Origin: Sorex araneus
Taxonomy: Eukaryota; Chordata; Mammalia; Eulipotyphla; Soricidae
Length of the DNA stretch: 64,000 nt
Assembly (NCBI RefSeq): GCF_027595985.1
Contig: NC_073303.1
Span: 185,726,095-185,790,094, forward strand
Direction: 5' to 3'
Part shown: one piece after another, positions 21,995 to 34,170 of the stretch
Layout: every line of letters begins with the position of its first letter
How positions within the stretch are numbered: the first letter of the stretch is position 1
Made by a program: the position numbers and the translations under genes
Notes under the pieces: model-generated
What the model saw: the letters and a program-made list of their open reading frames with translations, nothing else
What the model was told of the DNA's origin: nothing
Database searches by the model: none

Positions 21995-22307
21995 TGCATT
22001 GGAAAAATTATGAAGGCCTGCTGTGTTCTTGGAATATAATTTCTTCTCTCTGCACAGGCTGCATCTTCAGGAGTTCAGAAGCTGTCCAGAATGAGTACTT
22101 TAGCTTTTTATAGATGTTTATTGGCAAAAACAAATTCATTTCATTATGGCTCGATTTGTTTGGTTCAACTACTATTCCGTCATACCTACCATCCATTGTA
22201 ATGGGGGGAAGGGGATGGCAGAGGCCGAGACTAAACTTTTAACCATCATATAAAAAACATGGTTGACTCCTATGTCAATTATCCTTCCTCTTCAAATGAG
22301 ACCCTGA
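21995..22307 (+). repeat. Local duplication, copy 2 (313 bp)
   Basis: The direct-orientation partner of 20641-20953, offset by 1354 bp. Its left edge truncates a SINE-A, so the rearrangement followed that SINE's insertion. Confidence 0.95.
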
Positions 22308-22332
22308 ATGGAACTCAATACTCCCTGATAGT

Positions 22333-22509
22333 TCTTTTTTTTTTTTTTTTGCGGGGGAGATTCACACCTGGCAGTGTGTGAATTCCTGTCTCTGCACTCA
22401 GTAATTACCCCTGGCGGTGCTCGGGGGACCATATGGGATGCTGGAAATCGAACCCAGATCGGCCGAGTGCAAGGCAAAAGCCCTACCCACTGTGCTATCA
22501 CTCCAGCCC
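22333..22509 (-). mobile_element. SINE-A, full length, with short TSD
   Basis: T-run, reverse SINE-A body and complete head (ctatcactccagcccc). ctgatagt flanks it at 22325-22332 and 22510-22517. Confidence 0.92.
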
Positions 22510-22517
22510 CTGATAGT

Positions 22518-22895
22518 CCTTATATACCACCTTTCATTTAATTTTTCATTCCTCCAAGTGGCAAATTTGATGAAGAACATCACTGCCCACATGCAGCAGT
22601 GTGCAGTAATCATTAAGTAGAGAATCTTGGATTAAATTCCTACATGCCTTTGCCTTGCTATATTAGATTTGCTCTCCATCAAGATTATTATTCAAGTGTT
22701 CATGCAAAGATAGAAACTATGTAATCAATCCTTTCACTTTAAACATTTGTACACAAGTCCTGGAAAATGCAGGGCAAAAGATGGTAGGAGGCTTATGCAT
22801 GATAGAGACAGCCTGGATTACACTTGTCTTAGGTTAATTGTTACAGATGCATTTTATTCCTTTCCAAATATTTCAAACTACTATTGAGAATTAAA
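22518..22895. other. Unique DNA, nothing recognised
   Basis: No signal is recognised. Confidence 0.4.
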
Positions 22896-23050
22896 AGATG
22901 GAACAAGAAAGATAGTACAGTGGGCAGGGTGCTTGCCTTGCATACAGCTGTACCGGGTTTGATGTCTGGTACTTTATATGGTTCCACAACCTGCCAGGAA
23001 TAATCACTGAGCACAGATGGATGTGGCCCCAAAACAAGCAAACAACACTT
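22896..23050 (+). mobile_element. SINE-A, old; tail carries the U5 insertion
   Basis: gaaagatagtacagtgggca, ttgccttgcatacagc and cctgccaggaataatcactg identify it. Its tail (gcaaacaacactt) is duplicated around the U5 pseudogene. Confidence 0.8.
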
Positions 23051-23179
23051 TTTTTTTTTATTTCTACTTTTGTAATTCAAATGGTAGTCTCGTGAGACAC
23101 GAGACCTCAAAAAATTGAGTTAAAACTCAATACTGTTCCTCTCCACAGAAATCATACGATCTGAAGAGAAACCAGAGCT
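23051..23179 (-). pseudogene. U5 snRNA retropseudogene lacking loop I
   Basis: On the minus strand the sequence begins agctctggtttctcttcag and continues through atcgtat, gtggagaggaaca, the Sm-type site caattttttgagg and a 3' hairpin (ggtctcgtgtctcacgagac), ending in a mixed and then pure A tail. This is the order of U5 snRNA. Compared with the U5 sequence I know, about 22 nt are missing between gtat and gattt, exactly the segment with the invariant loop I (gccuuuuac) that aligns exons in the spliceosome. The 13-bp TSD gcaaacaacactt (23038-23050 and 23180-23192) and the A tail show L1-type retroposition. It cannot encode a working U5. Confidence 0.9.
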
Positions 23180-23321
23180 GCAAACAACACTTCAAAACAT
23201 ATTTTTAAAAACATACCTAAGAGGAATTAAAAGAGTAAACTAGTAAACTGTGCTAAGATACGCTGGTATATCTTCAGTAAAGTACGAATATTCACAGTAA
23301 CTGTCATGGAGACCACAATTT

Positions 23322-23485
23322 AGAGAGGCCGAGATACAGTAGAACAGGTAAGGCATTTGACTTGCATGCAGTCAACCTAGATTCAAACCCTAGCACCTCA
23401 TATAGTCCCTCAAGCCTGCCTGGTGTGACCCCTGAGTTCGGATCAAGATGTAAGCCCTGAGCACCACAAAGTGTGGCCCCAAAAC
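23322..23485 (+). mobile_element. SINE-A, diverged
   Basis: ccgagatacagtagaacagg head, cttgcatgcagtcaacctag, gtgacccctgagttc and gtgtggccccaaaac end. Confidence 0.8.
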
Positions 23486-23738
23486 TTTATATCTGGGATC
23501 AGCTACCCCATCAAAACAAACTAATTTTATAAGAAAGTAATGAATGCACAAAGAGATAAACATGTTCAAGTGTCCATAACGAATACATGAGCAGGACACA
23601 ATTCAACTCTACATTGTGGGTTCATTATGATTTCAGTGCCCAAATAATGAAATAAGAGATATTCTACTCTTATGAGTCGTCTAAAAGTAGATAGCATCTG
23701 TGCTTCCTCCGATTTTCATTACTTACTTTTGGCTTTGT

Positions 23739-24033
23739 TCTTTCATTTTCTTTCTTTCTTTCCTTCCTTCCTTCCTTCCTTCCTTCCTTCCTTCCTTCCT
23801 TCCTTCCTTCCTTCCTTCCTTCCTTCCTTCCTTCCTTCCTTCCCTCCTTCCCTCCTTCCCTCCTTCCTTCCTTCCTTCTTTCTCTCTTTCTCTCTTTTTC
23901 TTTCTCTATTTCTTTCTCTCTTTTTTGTCTTTTGATCTTTTTTCTTCTCTTCCTTCCTTCCTTTTTTCTTCCTTCCTCTCTCCCTCCCCCCTCTTTCTTC
24001 CTTTCTCCCTTCCTTCCTGCCTTTCTCCTTGCC
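23739..24033 (-). repeat. (CTTT)/(CCTT)/(CCCT) pyrimidine tract
   Basis: An imperfect block of ~295 bp, almost pure pyrimidine on this strand (ggaa/gaaa on the other). Unlike the blocks at 17 and 30 kb, no SINE is recognisable at its edge. Confidence 0.95.
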
Positions 24034-25234
24034 TTCCCTGCCTTCATTGAATGAGCACAAATATGGATCTTCTGTAATTAAAATAAAATGGTTACTTGTC
24101 CCATCTCAAGCTTTGTTCTCTAAATCACTGAATAAACTCACAAGAATTCTTGTCACTATTTAACAATAAATGTTTTACTAAGTCCAGGACTTTTTTTTTT
24201 CCTTAAGAAGAGTCTAGGAGTTTCCCTGCCCATGGAAGTTTGGTTATTCCATGATAAGACTGGTCAAAACACAGCCTATATTATTTACAAACCATAAGTT
24301 TAAAACTTATTTGAGAGTTTCTTTTTAAATGGGCTCTAGTCAATATTTAATAAAATTATATAAGTAGGTTTTCAGTTCATATTGTGGTTACTCTAAGATT
24401 TCAGTATTAAAGGCATTGGCAAACATGGATTTCACTGATTGAATAAAACATATAAAGAAGTGATTTAACTAAAGTTGTAATTTACCTATGGGAGTGTAGG
24501 GATAAGGAAGTTATATGAATTAAATAGAAAATATCTCTTCTCAAGATATTTAAATAAATAAAGACTGAATACAAAAATGAAGATGGGTGAAAAAAGTGTC
24601 AAATTCTATAATGAAATATCAAAATTGTAGAAGGAGTTAATAAAAATGTGTTAGCTGCAGGTTATAAGTCACTGTTAGTTTTGTTATCAGTATATGAAAG
24701 GATTAATGCTAGGAGCACTCAAATAACACCAGGATAATTAAAGTTTTGTCAAGCTTCTTATTACAAAGTCAACCCTTTCATGCTCAGTCATATAACTTGA
24801 CTCAAAACTAAACTTAGGCCAAGGTAGCTGAAAAATAAGAAATTTCATTTTCTAAGTGGTTACCTTGGATAAAACATATACAGGACATAGTCACTACTCA
24901 TGCATGAGTTTACAAAAGTATACAAAAGATGTATACTTTTATGTGATCTAGAAATGATAAAATGCTCATTTTTGTTATAAGGTTTTTCAAAAGCTAATAG
25001 TCTATAATACATTAAAGGATACATAATTGTTAATCATCATTTATCTGTAAACAATGCTAATAATTTTCCTTTAAACCAGACACATTTGTGTGCATCATAA
25101 CACTTCCCTTATATATTCAGCTCATTTAAAAATATTCTTTCTACATAGTTTCTTGTTATGCTGCTTCAAGTTTTCCATTTTTTACTTGTTTCATTTTTCA
25201 AGACAACTCTGTTCTTTCTTTGTTAGCTTTTGAC
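24034..25234. other. Unique AT-rich DNA, nothing recognised
   Basis: No repeat or exon is recognised over 1.2 kb. Confidence 0.45.
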
Positions 25235-25396
25235 TTTGATTTGGGGCCACAGAACACATTTAGTGGTTCTTAGGCTATAGTGCTCAGGAATCACTCCTGG
25301 TGGAGTTCAGAGGAACCTTATATTGTGTCAGGAATCAAACTCTGGTCAGTTGCATGCAAGGCAAGTGCCATGTTTTCTACTATTGCTCTGGCTCTA
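25235..25396 (-). mobile_element. SINE-A, diverged
   Basis: tttggggccacagaacacat, caggaatcactcctggtgga, atcaaactctggtcagttgc and ctattgctctggctct give the complete reverse order. Confidence 0.85.
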
Positions 25397-25464
25397 AAGA
25401 GTCTGGAGGTCCATCAACTCTGAATGCTGTTGGACTTTAATCATGACACGTAAAATATTACCCT

Positions 25465-25605
25465 GAAAAAGCCTCCAATGAGGCACCACTGGGAAGAATG
25501 AGTAAAGAGAGGCTGCTAAAATCTCAGGGCTAGGACAAATGGAGACATTACTGGAGCCCCCTCGAGCAAAATGATGATCAACAAAATAACAGTTATACAG
25601 TGTAT
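25465..25605 (+). mobile_element. SINE-B 3' part, long-body variant
   Basis: It contains the extra cassette (gcctccaatgaggcaccact, gtaaagagaggctgctaaaa) followed by the RTE-type tail (ggacaaatggagacattact, cgagcaaaatgatgatcaac) and the terminus ttatacagtg. The head and body are missing. Confidence 0.8.
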
Positions 25606-27109
25606 TTGAAGTGCAGTTACTGTGTGAAACTTCCATACACAAATTTAGACTAATCTTTGATTACCCTTGAGTCTTCTCATTAGCAAAGCTGTGAATGACT
25701 TTTTAAGCAAGTTTTTTTTTTTTAATTCTAAGCTTAGTTTCACGACCCCATTTTTTAAATATTGCTTTCTCCCCATTTTCTAAAATTAAGAACTGTCTGG
25801 GTATTGTCATATAAATTCTGTGACAAAGTTTGTATGGACAAAGAAAAGAAGGAAAATGCAAAATACGGCACTTATTTTCCTGGTTATTTTTTAATTCTTA
25901 TTTTCTGTCTTTAATTGAAGATGGCTAAAATAGAACTTCTGTTTTTTAAAAAAATACAACACTTTAATTTATTTTATATATTTTGTTTTAGTGAAGCAAG
26001 ATAGTTTTTACTGAATGATAGGAACACATGAGGAGAAGGAATGAAAAACACAAGCTTAAAACAGCAAGCAAAGAAGCAAACAAGAAATGAGATACTGAGA
26101 CAGACTAGTGAGATAGATGTTCAAGAGAGAATCTGGGCTTGAAAGAGCAAGGCTAAAGCAACAGTTTTAAGGAAATTGTGTGTTTTTGCAAAATTAATCA
26201 ATTTTATTATATTGAAATGCAAGTACTAAGTAACTACAGTCCACAATAAACATATGTATGTATATCATCCATTATTAACATCTGGACTATATTAAATTAA
26301 AAAATATATATTTTTTCAAGCAGTCTGGCATGAATTTTAAAAAATGAATGCTACTCTATTATTGATTATTGTTCTACATGGTCACACTTTAATATGCATA
26401 GTAATGCAAAATGAATATGTTAAGAACCCTTCCCTGACATACACCATTATTCTGAAAATGCTGATACATTTTTATAAAATTTATGTGATCTGTGAACTAT
26501 TACATCAAAAATTGCAAATGATCTATTTTAAATATAACTCTACACTATATTTAGAGGCTCTTTGTAGATGACCCTGAATCTCTTCTATATTTTGGAATAA
26601 TAATGAGTTCTATGGTAGAAATACACCCATTGCTATTCATTATAATAGTCTTTATATAAATCACATAACTGTGTGAATATTTCACATGTTCCCTCTCATT
26701 TTCACAGAAGTGTCCTGTTTGCTAAACAGGTGCAATAATTTCAATCATGACACTATTGTTGAACATCCATCAATATGCAAACCTTTGTAGCAGGTGTAGG
26801 AGATACCAATGACAGTGAAATTACTTCAGAGTCTTCCAGGCTAGCCTACTCAGGAGATAGCATCCAAAGAAAAGGATGCCTATCAATTTCAAAACTTCTG
26901 TCTTATGTATTACTCTATGAATAGGTGCATGGCATGGTAGCCATTTCATTTTTATTTATAAGTAACCAGTGCACAAGTGTGTTTGAAGTATGAATGCAAA
27001 TTGAAAACAATTATTTCCATGCTTTTATCAGTCAATTCAATTATCTTAGCCTAAAGAAAATGAGAATGCAGTTAAGTTTAATATTGACGTTAAAATATTT
27101 GGAGAGGAC
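25606..27109. other. Unique AT-rich DNA, nothing recognised
   Basis: No repeat, exon or RNA gene is recognised over 1.5 kb. Confidence 0.45.
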
Positions 27110-27232
27110 AGCTCGGGGTAATACAAGCAGTGCTCTAGGGTTTTAGCCAGCAGTGTTCCACAGTTCATATGGTTCCAAGAACCAAACAAGGCATGACAGC
27201 CTATGAGACACGTGCCATAAGCCCTGTATTAC
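27110..27232 (-). mobile_element. SINE-A, old fragment
   Basis: gcagtgctctagggtttta, catatggttccaagaaccaa and gtgccataagccctgtatta follow the reverse SINE-A order. Confidence 0.5.
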
Positions 27233-27854
27233 TACTGTTTTTGTCCTATTTGACATTTTTAGAATAAACAAGACCCTACCTTTGCTATTCTATAATTAAG
27301 GTTGCTGGGATAAAGATTCACAATTGGTAAGAAATCATTGCTGAATACTCTCCTCCTTATTTGAAATCATAATAGCAATTGGTATTTCTAAGCTACATTA
27401 TTCAGTGTTTCCTGCAAAGTAATGTTATAATATAGGACTCTATGAAAATTAATGTTCTGAAGTGAGCTTCTAAAATTATCTGAAAGAAATGTTTGTACAT
27501 TGAAATAGACTTGTACATCCATTTACCAGCTAAAGTCTTTGTAGCATCATTGTAAATATAAGCTGGGGTATATTTATCTTGTTTCTTTTTCTCTCAAAAA
27601 TGTTTAAAAGTATGGGAGGGTGTTTAGAAAATTTAATCTGCACCAAGATTAAGAACACAGTGGCACATATTACTCAGAAAATGTCAGAGACATCTTAAGC
27701 AAATGTGAAATATAATTTCAGGAATACTCTCTAGCTCCCCCTTGTTGGTGTATACCAACTCTTTATATTATTGAGTTTGATTATACCTTAGTAATCTTGC
27801 CTCGGTTATTTATTTTACTAAATCCTAGATATCATTTGTTTTCTTTATAAGTTT
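27233..27854. other. Unique AT-rich DNA, nothing recognised
   Basis: No signal is recognised. Confidence 0.4.
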
Positions 27855-28015
27855 CTCTGTTGTTGTGGTCATTTACTCGGGGGCCACAACCTGTGGAACT
27901 CAGGGTTTACTCCTTGGCTCTGAGCTCAAGCATCACTCGTGGCATTCCTCTTGGGACCATTTGGGGAACCCAGGATAGAATTTAGTGACTTACCCATTGA
28001 ACTATCTCTCTGAAC
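27855..28015 (-). mobile_element. SINE-A, old
   Basis: gggggccacaacctgtggaa, caagcatcactcgtggcatt and acccattgaactatctctct mark a reverse copy. The first phrase recurs at 29448-29470, so both may belong to one older subfamily. Confidence 0.65.
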
Positions 28016-29324
28016 TGATCTTTATGCTTTTATCAATACTTTAAGAACTTATTGGATTTAATTAGGAAATCTGAGTGTATTTTTAAATGAAATAGAAAAA
28101 TACCAGCTCTGAAAATCACTCATAATTTTTTCCCTTTTGGTTAGTGAAATAAAATAGATTTATCTAGACTATGAGAAGAGAGAGAGAGAGCTGGAAAACT
28201 GTTCTTTCTACACTGCTCACTACTCCACTTGCCACTTTTAAACTTCCATACAAGTGATTCTTGCTGTCAGTTATTCTCCAACAAAGGAAATAAGCACAGT
28301 ATATGAATCTACTATTAGGTTCTAGATCAGACGGTCACAAAAGGAATTTAAGAACCACAGTGATATGTTCAATTAACATGATTGTTGAAAGATGAACTGT
28401 ACCCTAAAATCTCATTTTTGCTAAGAGCGGTAACTTTCTCTGACTATTTTCTTTTTGTTTCTCCTAAGAGCAAATAATTTTCATGTGAGAAATCTTTTCT
28501 CAACACAGAGATATATTTATTCTTAATGATAGTGACAGTAAACTATATAAAGACCTCTGCATAGTTCACTAAGTTAGTTGTACAAACCAGAACTTTTAAA
28601 AATAACTTTGTGTTCTGTGTTCTTTACAGATTTGCAAAATTATCATTTGTCTAGAAACTATATAAATTGACTATTTAGGTTATTTTTTAGATTGGGTATC
28701 TTTTGAGTCTCAGTACATTCGAAATTAAATCTATTGTTTATCTGGCTAATTTTTCTTGTGTTCATTTGTCATTGATAAGTCAAAGCATCCTAAGAAGGCA
28801 AATGGGAAGTGGCCTAAAACATTTTCATATAGCCCATATTAATGGCATGAGTTCTATGCATTATACCAATAAAAGTAGGCAGAAGAGTAATTGAGTCATC
28901 AGCCTTATTTATCAGTATCATCAGGAACTGCAGTGATAAAGTACCTTGCTCAAGAAAGCAAATTTAATCCATGCATATTACCAAATGATACTCTATGGCC
29001 AGAGTCCTTTCTAATTGATTGATGACCCATTTATTGCTTGATATCCTGCTTTCTAAAATGTCAGATATTTTAAATACTACACTTCCTCTGCTCCATAGGC
29101 TTGACCAAAAATGATCAGCATCAGTGGTGAAACAAGAAATTTGAACAGTCACTCCCATGAGCTTTTCAGTCATCCCAGATTATCACCTGGGGAATTAGTT
29201 GCACACACGATGAGTAGGAGTCAAAATGCTGAGAGCACAGTCAAAGAACAAAGTTTCAAGAACATCGCAACTCAATTCTTGGGTAAGGAAGATAAATTCA
29301 TGCTTTAAATAAAGATCAGAGATT
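28016..29324. other. Unique AT-rich DNA, nothing recognised
   Basis: The plus-strand open frame at 29111-29308 follows an in-frame tga and has no clear support as an exon, although gggtaagg near 29281 resembles a splice donor. Confidence 0.4.
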
Positions 29325-29400
29325 TAGATCAGTGGTCAGATTCCTGGCTGGCCTGATTGAGACCTGAGTTCATTTCCTGGCAGCACAAAACAAGCAAACA
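29325..29400 (+). mobile_element. SINE head fragment (tentative)
   Basis: gatcagtggtcagattcctg, gacctgagttcatttcctgg and an A-rich end resemble a SINE head with internal loss. Confidence 0.35.
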
Positions 29401-29429
29401 AAGAAATCATTTTTTTTATATAAGTTTTC

Positions 29430-29480
29430 CTGCTGTTGTGACCATTCACTTGGGGGCCACAACCTGTGGAACTCAGGTTC
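29430..29480 (-). mobile_element. SINE-A 3' fragment (tentative)
   Basis: gggggccacaacctgtggaa is shared with the old SINE at 27855-28015. Confidence 0.45.
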
Positions 29481-29592
29481 ACTTAGGTTAGAGTTACCCA
29501 TGCTAACTCCCACTACTTTCTCCACCCCAGTACTTAATAATAAGAACAAAAATGCCAGCATTGACTTTTTTCTTAAGAAAATTGAAAGGCTG

Positions 29593-29756
29593 GGGGCTGG
29601 AGCAATAGCACAGCAGGTAGCGCGTTTGCCTTGCATGCGGCCAAACCAGGTTTGATTCCCAGCATCCCATACGGTCCCCTGAATACTGCAAGGGGTAATT
29701 CCTGAGTACAAAGCCAGGAGTAGCCCCTGTGCATTGCCAGGCATGATCCAAAAGGC
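29593..29756 (+). mobile_element. SINE-A feeding a microsatellite
   Basis: A complete head and body (gggggctggagcaatagcac, aggggtaattcctgagtaca) up to gcatgatccaaaaggc. The A tail has been replaced by a (GAAA)n/(GGAA)n array. Confidence 0.92.
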
Positions 29757-30069
<313 letters not shown>

Positions 30070-30640
30070 ACATGGTGGTAATATGTTGGAAAACAAGGTG
30101 GAAGGAAAGATGAGAGACATTCCAAGAAAATGAAATGCTATATACAAATGCATGGAAGTGTAAAACAAAGAATTATAACAATAACTAACAATTCACAAGA
30201 TGATTAGAAGACACTGCATATATAGAGTTGTGTATATAAGAAACAACATATATAGACACAGCATATATAGAGGGAATAAGCTGCAGAGGTAACAAGCAAT
30301 AAAATAAATTTTCTTATATATCCCATTAATTTTTTACGTTTATTAAGACAAACAGAAACACACTGAGTAAAAGTTATTTCAATCAGAGGTAACTGCGGAA
30401 CTGCTTGAGCACAAATTTCATTAGTGGAAGTAATTTTTTAAAATAATATAGTAGTCTAAGATGTTAATGGGAAAGGAAGAAGATAAAGGAACAATATGCT
30501 TTACAACAGCTTTATAGCTGTTTAATAATAACAAAGAGGAAATAACCAGGCTCTGGTTCTTTTTCATTTTAACAATAGAATAAAGTAATTTGCAGAGTTC
30601 TATTACTACCTGATCCTTGTGTTTCAGAGAGAGAAATAAG
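30070..30640. other. Unique AT-rich DNA
   Basis: A short direct repeat of catatatagag-like units occurs at about 30217-30275. Nothing else is recognised. Confidence 0.4.
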
Positions 30641-31300
30641 GGTGTCTTATTTACGTGCATTGGGGGGGAAATGAACACTCTCTGGAACCAAAGCAATCCA
30701 AAGACAGAAAGTTCTTTGGAATAAAAGATCAGTCTGAAGAGTTTCTAAAGTTTTTGTGATGAAGTACCCCATCTTTGAGCTTGGCCAATATTGCCACCCA
30801 CCCAACCTCCTCTCCTCCACCTCTGTAACAAAGACCATACTAAGAGTATCAAAGATCATCAACAATTCCAAGTTCTTTCTTCGCCGCAAGTCTTTCCCCT
30901 AGCACAGACTTTGAGGAGTAGAAAATTTGGAAAACTATATATAAACTGAATTGTCAAAGGCCAAAGACACGTTTCCCTATTCTGAAGACTTGGTCATATT
31001 CTATCTGAGATGTGAACTTCCTTAATTTATGTCTTGTATTCTCTACATCAGAAATCAAATCAGCTCAGTTTGTGATGTTTCCTTGAATTTCTCCAATCTG
31101 GAGACACCCACAATCTCTCTTTAGTGGGAAACTCTGTCTTCCTTTATTTCGCCAATAAACTCATCTTACTTCATTCTGTCCCTTTCTGAATTTCTTCTCT
31201 CTGATGGGAAGTGACAGAACTGTGAAGAACCTCGGTAGATGTTACGATTGATTTCCCTTCCCTGCAAAAAAAGCAATGTGTTGCCCCAGCCCGAGTTACA
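30640..31300 (+). mobile_element. Possible retroviral-type LTR (weak)
   Basis: A TATA-like tatataaa (30937-30944), a gccaataaac polyadenylation motif (aataaa 31154-31159) and a following TC-rich stretch resemble U3-R-U5 order in class I LTRs. Termini and target repeats were not found, so the limits are guesses. It could be ordinary unique DNA. Confidence 0.25.
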
Positions 31301-31577
31301 CAGCCCCCTTAGAATCTCAGGGATAATTTCCCATGCAGGGTAGATCAAGTGTGACTCAGGTGCAGTTTGACATGTGCCATGTTGTACTGGTGAGACTTAA
31401 GTCTGTACTCTGTAGATATTCACAGCTGACTTTCATCAGTCCTAATGTCCCTATATTTGTCCCTGGGTAAGAGAGGTGTGGAGAAAAAAGTGGTAAAGTC
31501 CCCTCTCTAGGCTACCCGGTCCCCTTCCCACATCACAGAAGTCACATTCAACACTTTATATTGTTCTATGTTGTCTC

Positions 31578-31728
31578 ATCTGTTGCTGAAAAACTCTATT
31601 GAATTTTTCAATTTAGTTATTATGTTCTTTAATTCAGTGATTTCTGTTTGGGGCTTTTATATTTTCTTATCACTCTTGAAATTGTGACTTTGTTCATGGG
31701 TTGCTCTATTGATCTCAATTAGTGACTT
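31578..31728 (-). mobile_element. Ancient L1 5'-region fragment (tentative)
   Basis: ttgaatttttcaatttagtt and agtgatttctgtttggggct resemble old L1M 5' sequence in reverse, as in the 2040-2830 block. Confidence 0.35.
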
Positions 31729-32552
31729 TTTTTTTTCAGAAAGAGTGGATTGCCAACCAATAAGTATAATGCCCCCACATTCCAAAAAAAAAAAAAAGAG
31801 CAATAAGTGCCCCTTCGAGACTGGTCCCCTGAGTCACATTTTCTTATGCACAAACCCAAACAAATTAAGTTAGGCTTTTTGTGCTAAAGCGAAAAATAAC
31901 AAACTGTTCTTATCTTTAGAGTTTGGAGTAGAGGTAAAGGAAAGATAGCTGTCCTTATTTTTAAAAGTTTTCTGGTTTCAAAAATTAATTTCAGGACCAA
32001 TTTCAATATGACTACATTTTTGAGCTCTCTGTTAGGTGAATAATTTAGCTCAACTTCATTAAGACCATTCTCTGAATATTTATCTTATTCTTTTGATTGA
32101 GACATATTAGCCCACTTATAAATCTTGATTCTCTGTGTTGATTTCTGAGCAATAGGAAAAAAAGGTTACCTTTTAATATCTTGACAAAGTATTCATGTAG
32201 AGATGAATCTTATCAATCATCCTGACCGAAGCTCTTAGTTACCTCTCAAACCTATGTGATTATTCAAATATAATTCTTTGTTCTTAGTGGCTTCCAGTAG
32301 GTGATGGTCTGCCAAGACCCGTCTGTGTCTAATAGGCACGAAAAATTCCCATTTATCTGTTCAGGATCCCCACCTCGTAACTAATTGCTCTCCAAGTTCC
32401 CTATTACAGTTTAATTGTAAACTCAAACTTCAGAAAGCAGCTGAAAAAAATCAAAAGAAATACAGAATGGGTGATTTTTTTTCACTCTGTGATATGACAC
32501 AAGGAATGATCTCTGAAACTATTTACCTACTTTGATAGAACAGGAACTTTAT
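31729..32552. other. Unique AT-rich DNA, nothing recognised
   Basis: No signal is recognised. Confidence 0.4.
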
Positions 32553-32725
32553 TGGCGCTGGAATGATAGCACAGCAGGTAGGGACCTTGCCTGGCACTCA
32601 GTTATTTCAGGATCCATCTTCAGAATCCATTTTAGAATCCATCTCCAGAACTCCTGAGTTCTCCAGAAGTGATTCTTCAGTGAAGAGTAAACTTTGAGAA
32701 TAGCGGTGTGTGGACCCAAACAAAA
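32553..32725 (+). mobile_element. SINE-A, middle rearranged
   Basis: The head (gctggaatgatagcacagca) is clear. The middle has internal repeats of aatccat (three within about 32610-32645), and the end is gtgtggacccaaacaaaa. Confidence 0.7.
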
Positions 32726-32977
32726 TCACTCTATCACTGTCACTGTCATCCTGTTGCTCATCAATTTGCTAGAGCAGGTACCAGTAATGTCTCCATTGTG
32801 AGACTTGTTACTGTTTTTGGCATATAGAATATACCACGCGTAGCTTGCCAGGCTCTGCCATGGGGGCGAGATACTCTCGGTAGTGTGCTGGGCTCTCTGA
32901 GAGGGGCGGAGAAATTGAACCCAGGTTGGCCGCGTGCAAGGCAAATGCCCTACCTGCTGTGCTATCGCTCCATCCCC
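32726..32977 (-). mobile_element. SINE-B, full length, inserted in SINE-A tail
   Basis: Tail terminus ctatcactgtcactgtcatc, gagcaggtaccagtaatgtc, body gccaggctctgccatggggg and head ctgtgctatcgctccatcccc. aaacaaaa lies on the left (32718-32725) with matching A-rich sequence on the right. Confidence 0.92.
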
Positions 32978-34037
32978 AAACAAACAAACAAAAACATAAA
33001 AGAACCACCTCTTTTTTGTGTGAAATGCTGAAGTTAGTAGGTGGAAGACAACATTATCAATGAACTTCAGGATTTAATAAAGAGATAGGATCTAAAAAGA
33101 GTTTACAATACTGCTACTCACTTGGTCAGTCCAAAAGCTTCAAGACCTCCTCTCTTTAGAGATTAATCCCTATGCATTGAGGCCCAAGAAAACTCCTAAG
33201 AATGCCAGCAGAAACTTAGACAACACTCTAAGGTGAGAAAACACTTCAGCAGAAATAAAAGACCCTATAATCAAAGGGGAGAAGACTAGAGACACCAATG
33301 TTTCAAAATATTTTCCTGTATTAAGGAATTAAGATTTTTAATGAGTAAAAATTGTTAAAATTACTTGCATTAAGGTTGTTAATGAGTAAATGTCAGAAGT
33401 GTAGACCAATCTTGGAAGAGATACCAAAGCAATGAAACTCCCAGATATAAAGGTCTTTGGGTTGATAGCTCTGGGACCTTCTAGAGAGGCAGGTGGACCA
33501 ATTCCTCAGGAGTCGTACCCCCAGTCCACAGCCTTTGGCATAAAAGGCTCCAGTGTCATGAATAACCTTAAAATATACCAAGCCAAAGTATTGTCTCCAT
33601 TCTACAGGTCCTGGAACATGCAGCTGCATATGTGACCATACAAAACCCTCAAATTCCGCAGTACTAACAGCCCAGTAGGAGCACAGTAAATTAAATGAGA
33701 AAGGAGCGTAGAAGTCCATTAGCTCAAGAAGTAAAACAATAACACAAAAATGCTCAACTAGGAACACATAGGTAGTAAATTCTAAGACAATTATTTTAAT
33801 AACACCATTATGAGATATAAAATGTTCCCAAATTTTCTTTTATTGAACAATGATTTCCTAATTCTATTTATCATTTTATTATGAGAAATATAAAATAAAT
33901 TACTTGATATGAAGGATTGCTCTTGGAAGGAAAAGTAAAATAAATTCCAATCTCTACCCTATATCCAAGGTTTATGGTCTACCCTTGCCAAAATAAATTT
34001 CAAATGAATAGTGAAGTCAAATAGTTTTCTTTAGGTA
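32978..34037. other. Unique DNA, nothing recognised
   Basis: A small direct repeat (taatgagtaaa at about 33339 and 33381) is present. The minus-strand frame at 33393-33767 has no recognisable domain. Confidence 0.4.
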
Positions 34038-34170
34038 ATATAAAAAGAAGGGGAGGAAAAGGAGACAGAGATAGGGGAGAGAGAGAGGGAGAGAGACAAA
34101 GAGAGTGAGAGAAGCAAGAAGGAGCGAAAGGGAGAGAGAGAAGAGAAAAAGAGAGAGAAGCATTTAAAAG
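34038..34170 (+). repeat. GA-rich low-complexity tract
   Basis: A degenerate purine-rich run (agagagggagagagacaaag and similar). Confidence 0.9.

Noticed and set aside
29111..29308. 65-codon open frame with a possible donor near 29283
   Set aside because: An in-frame tga lies just upstream, the acceptor is weak and there is no recognisable protein.
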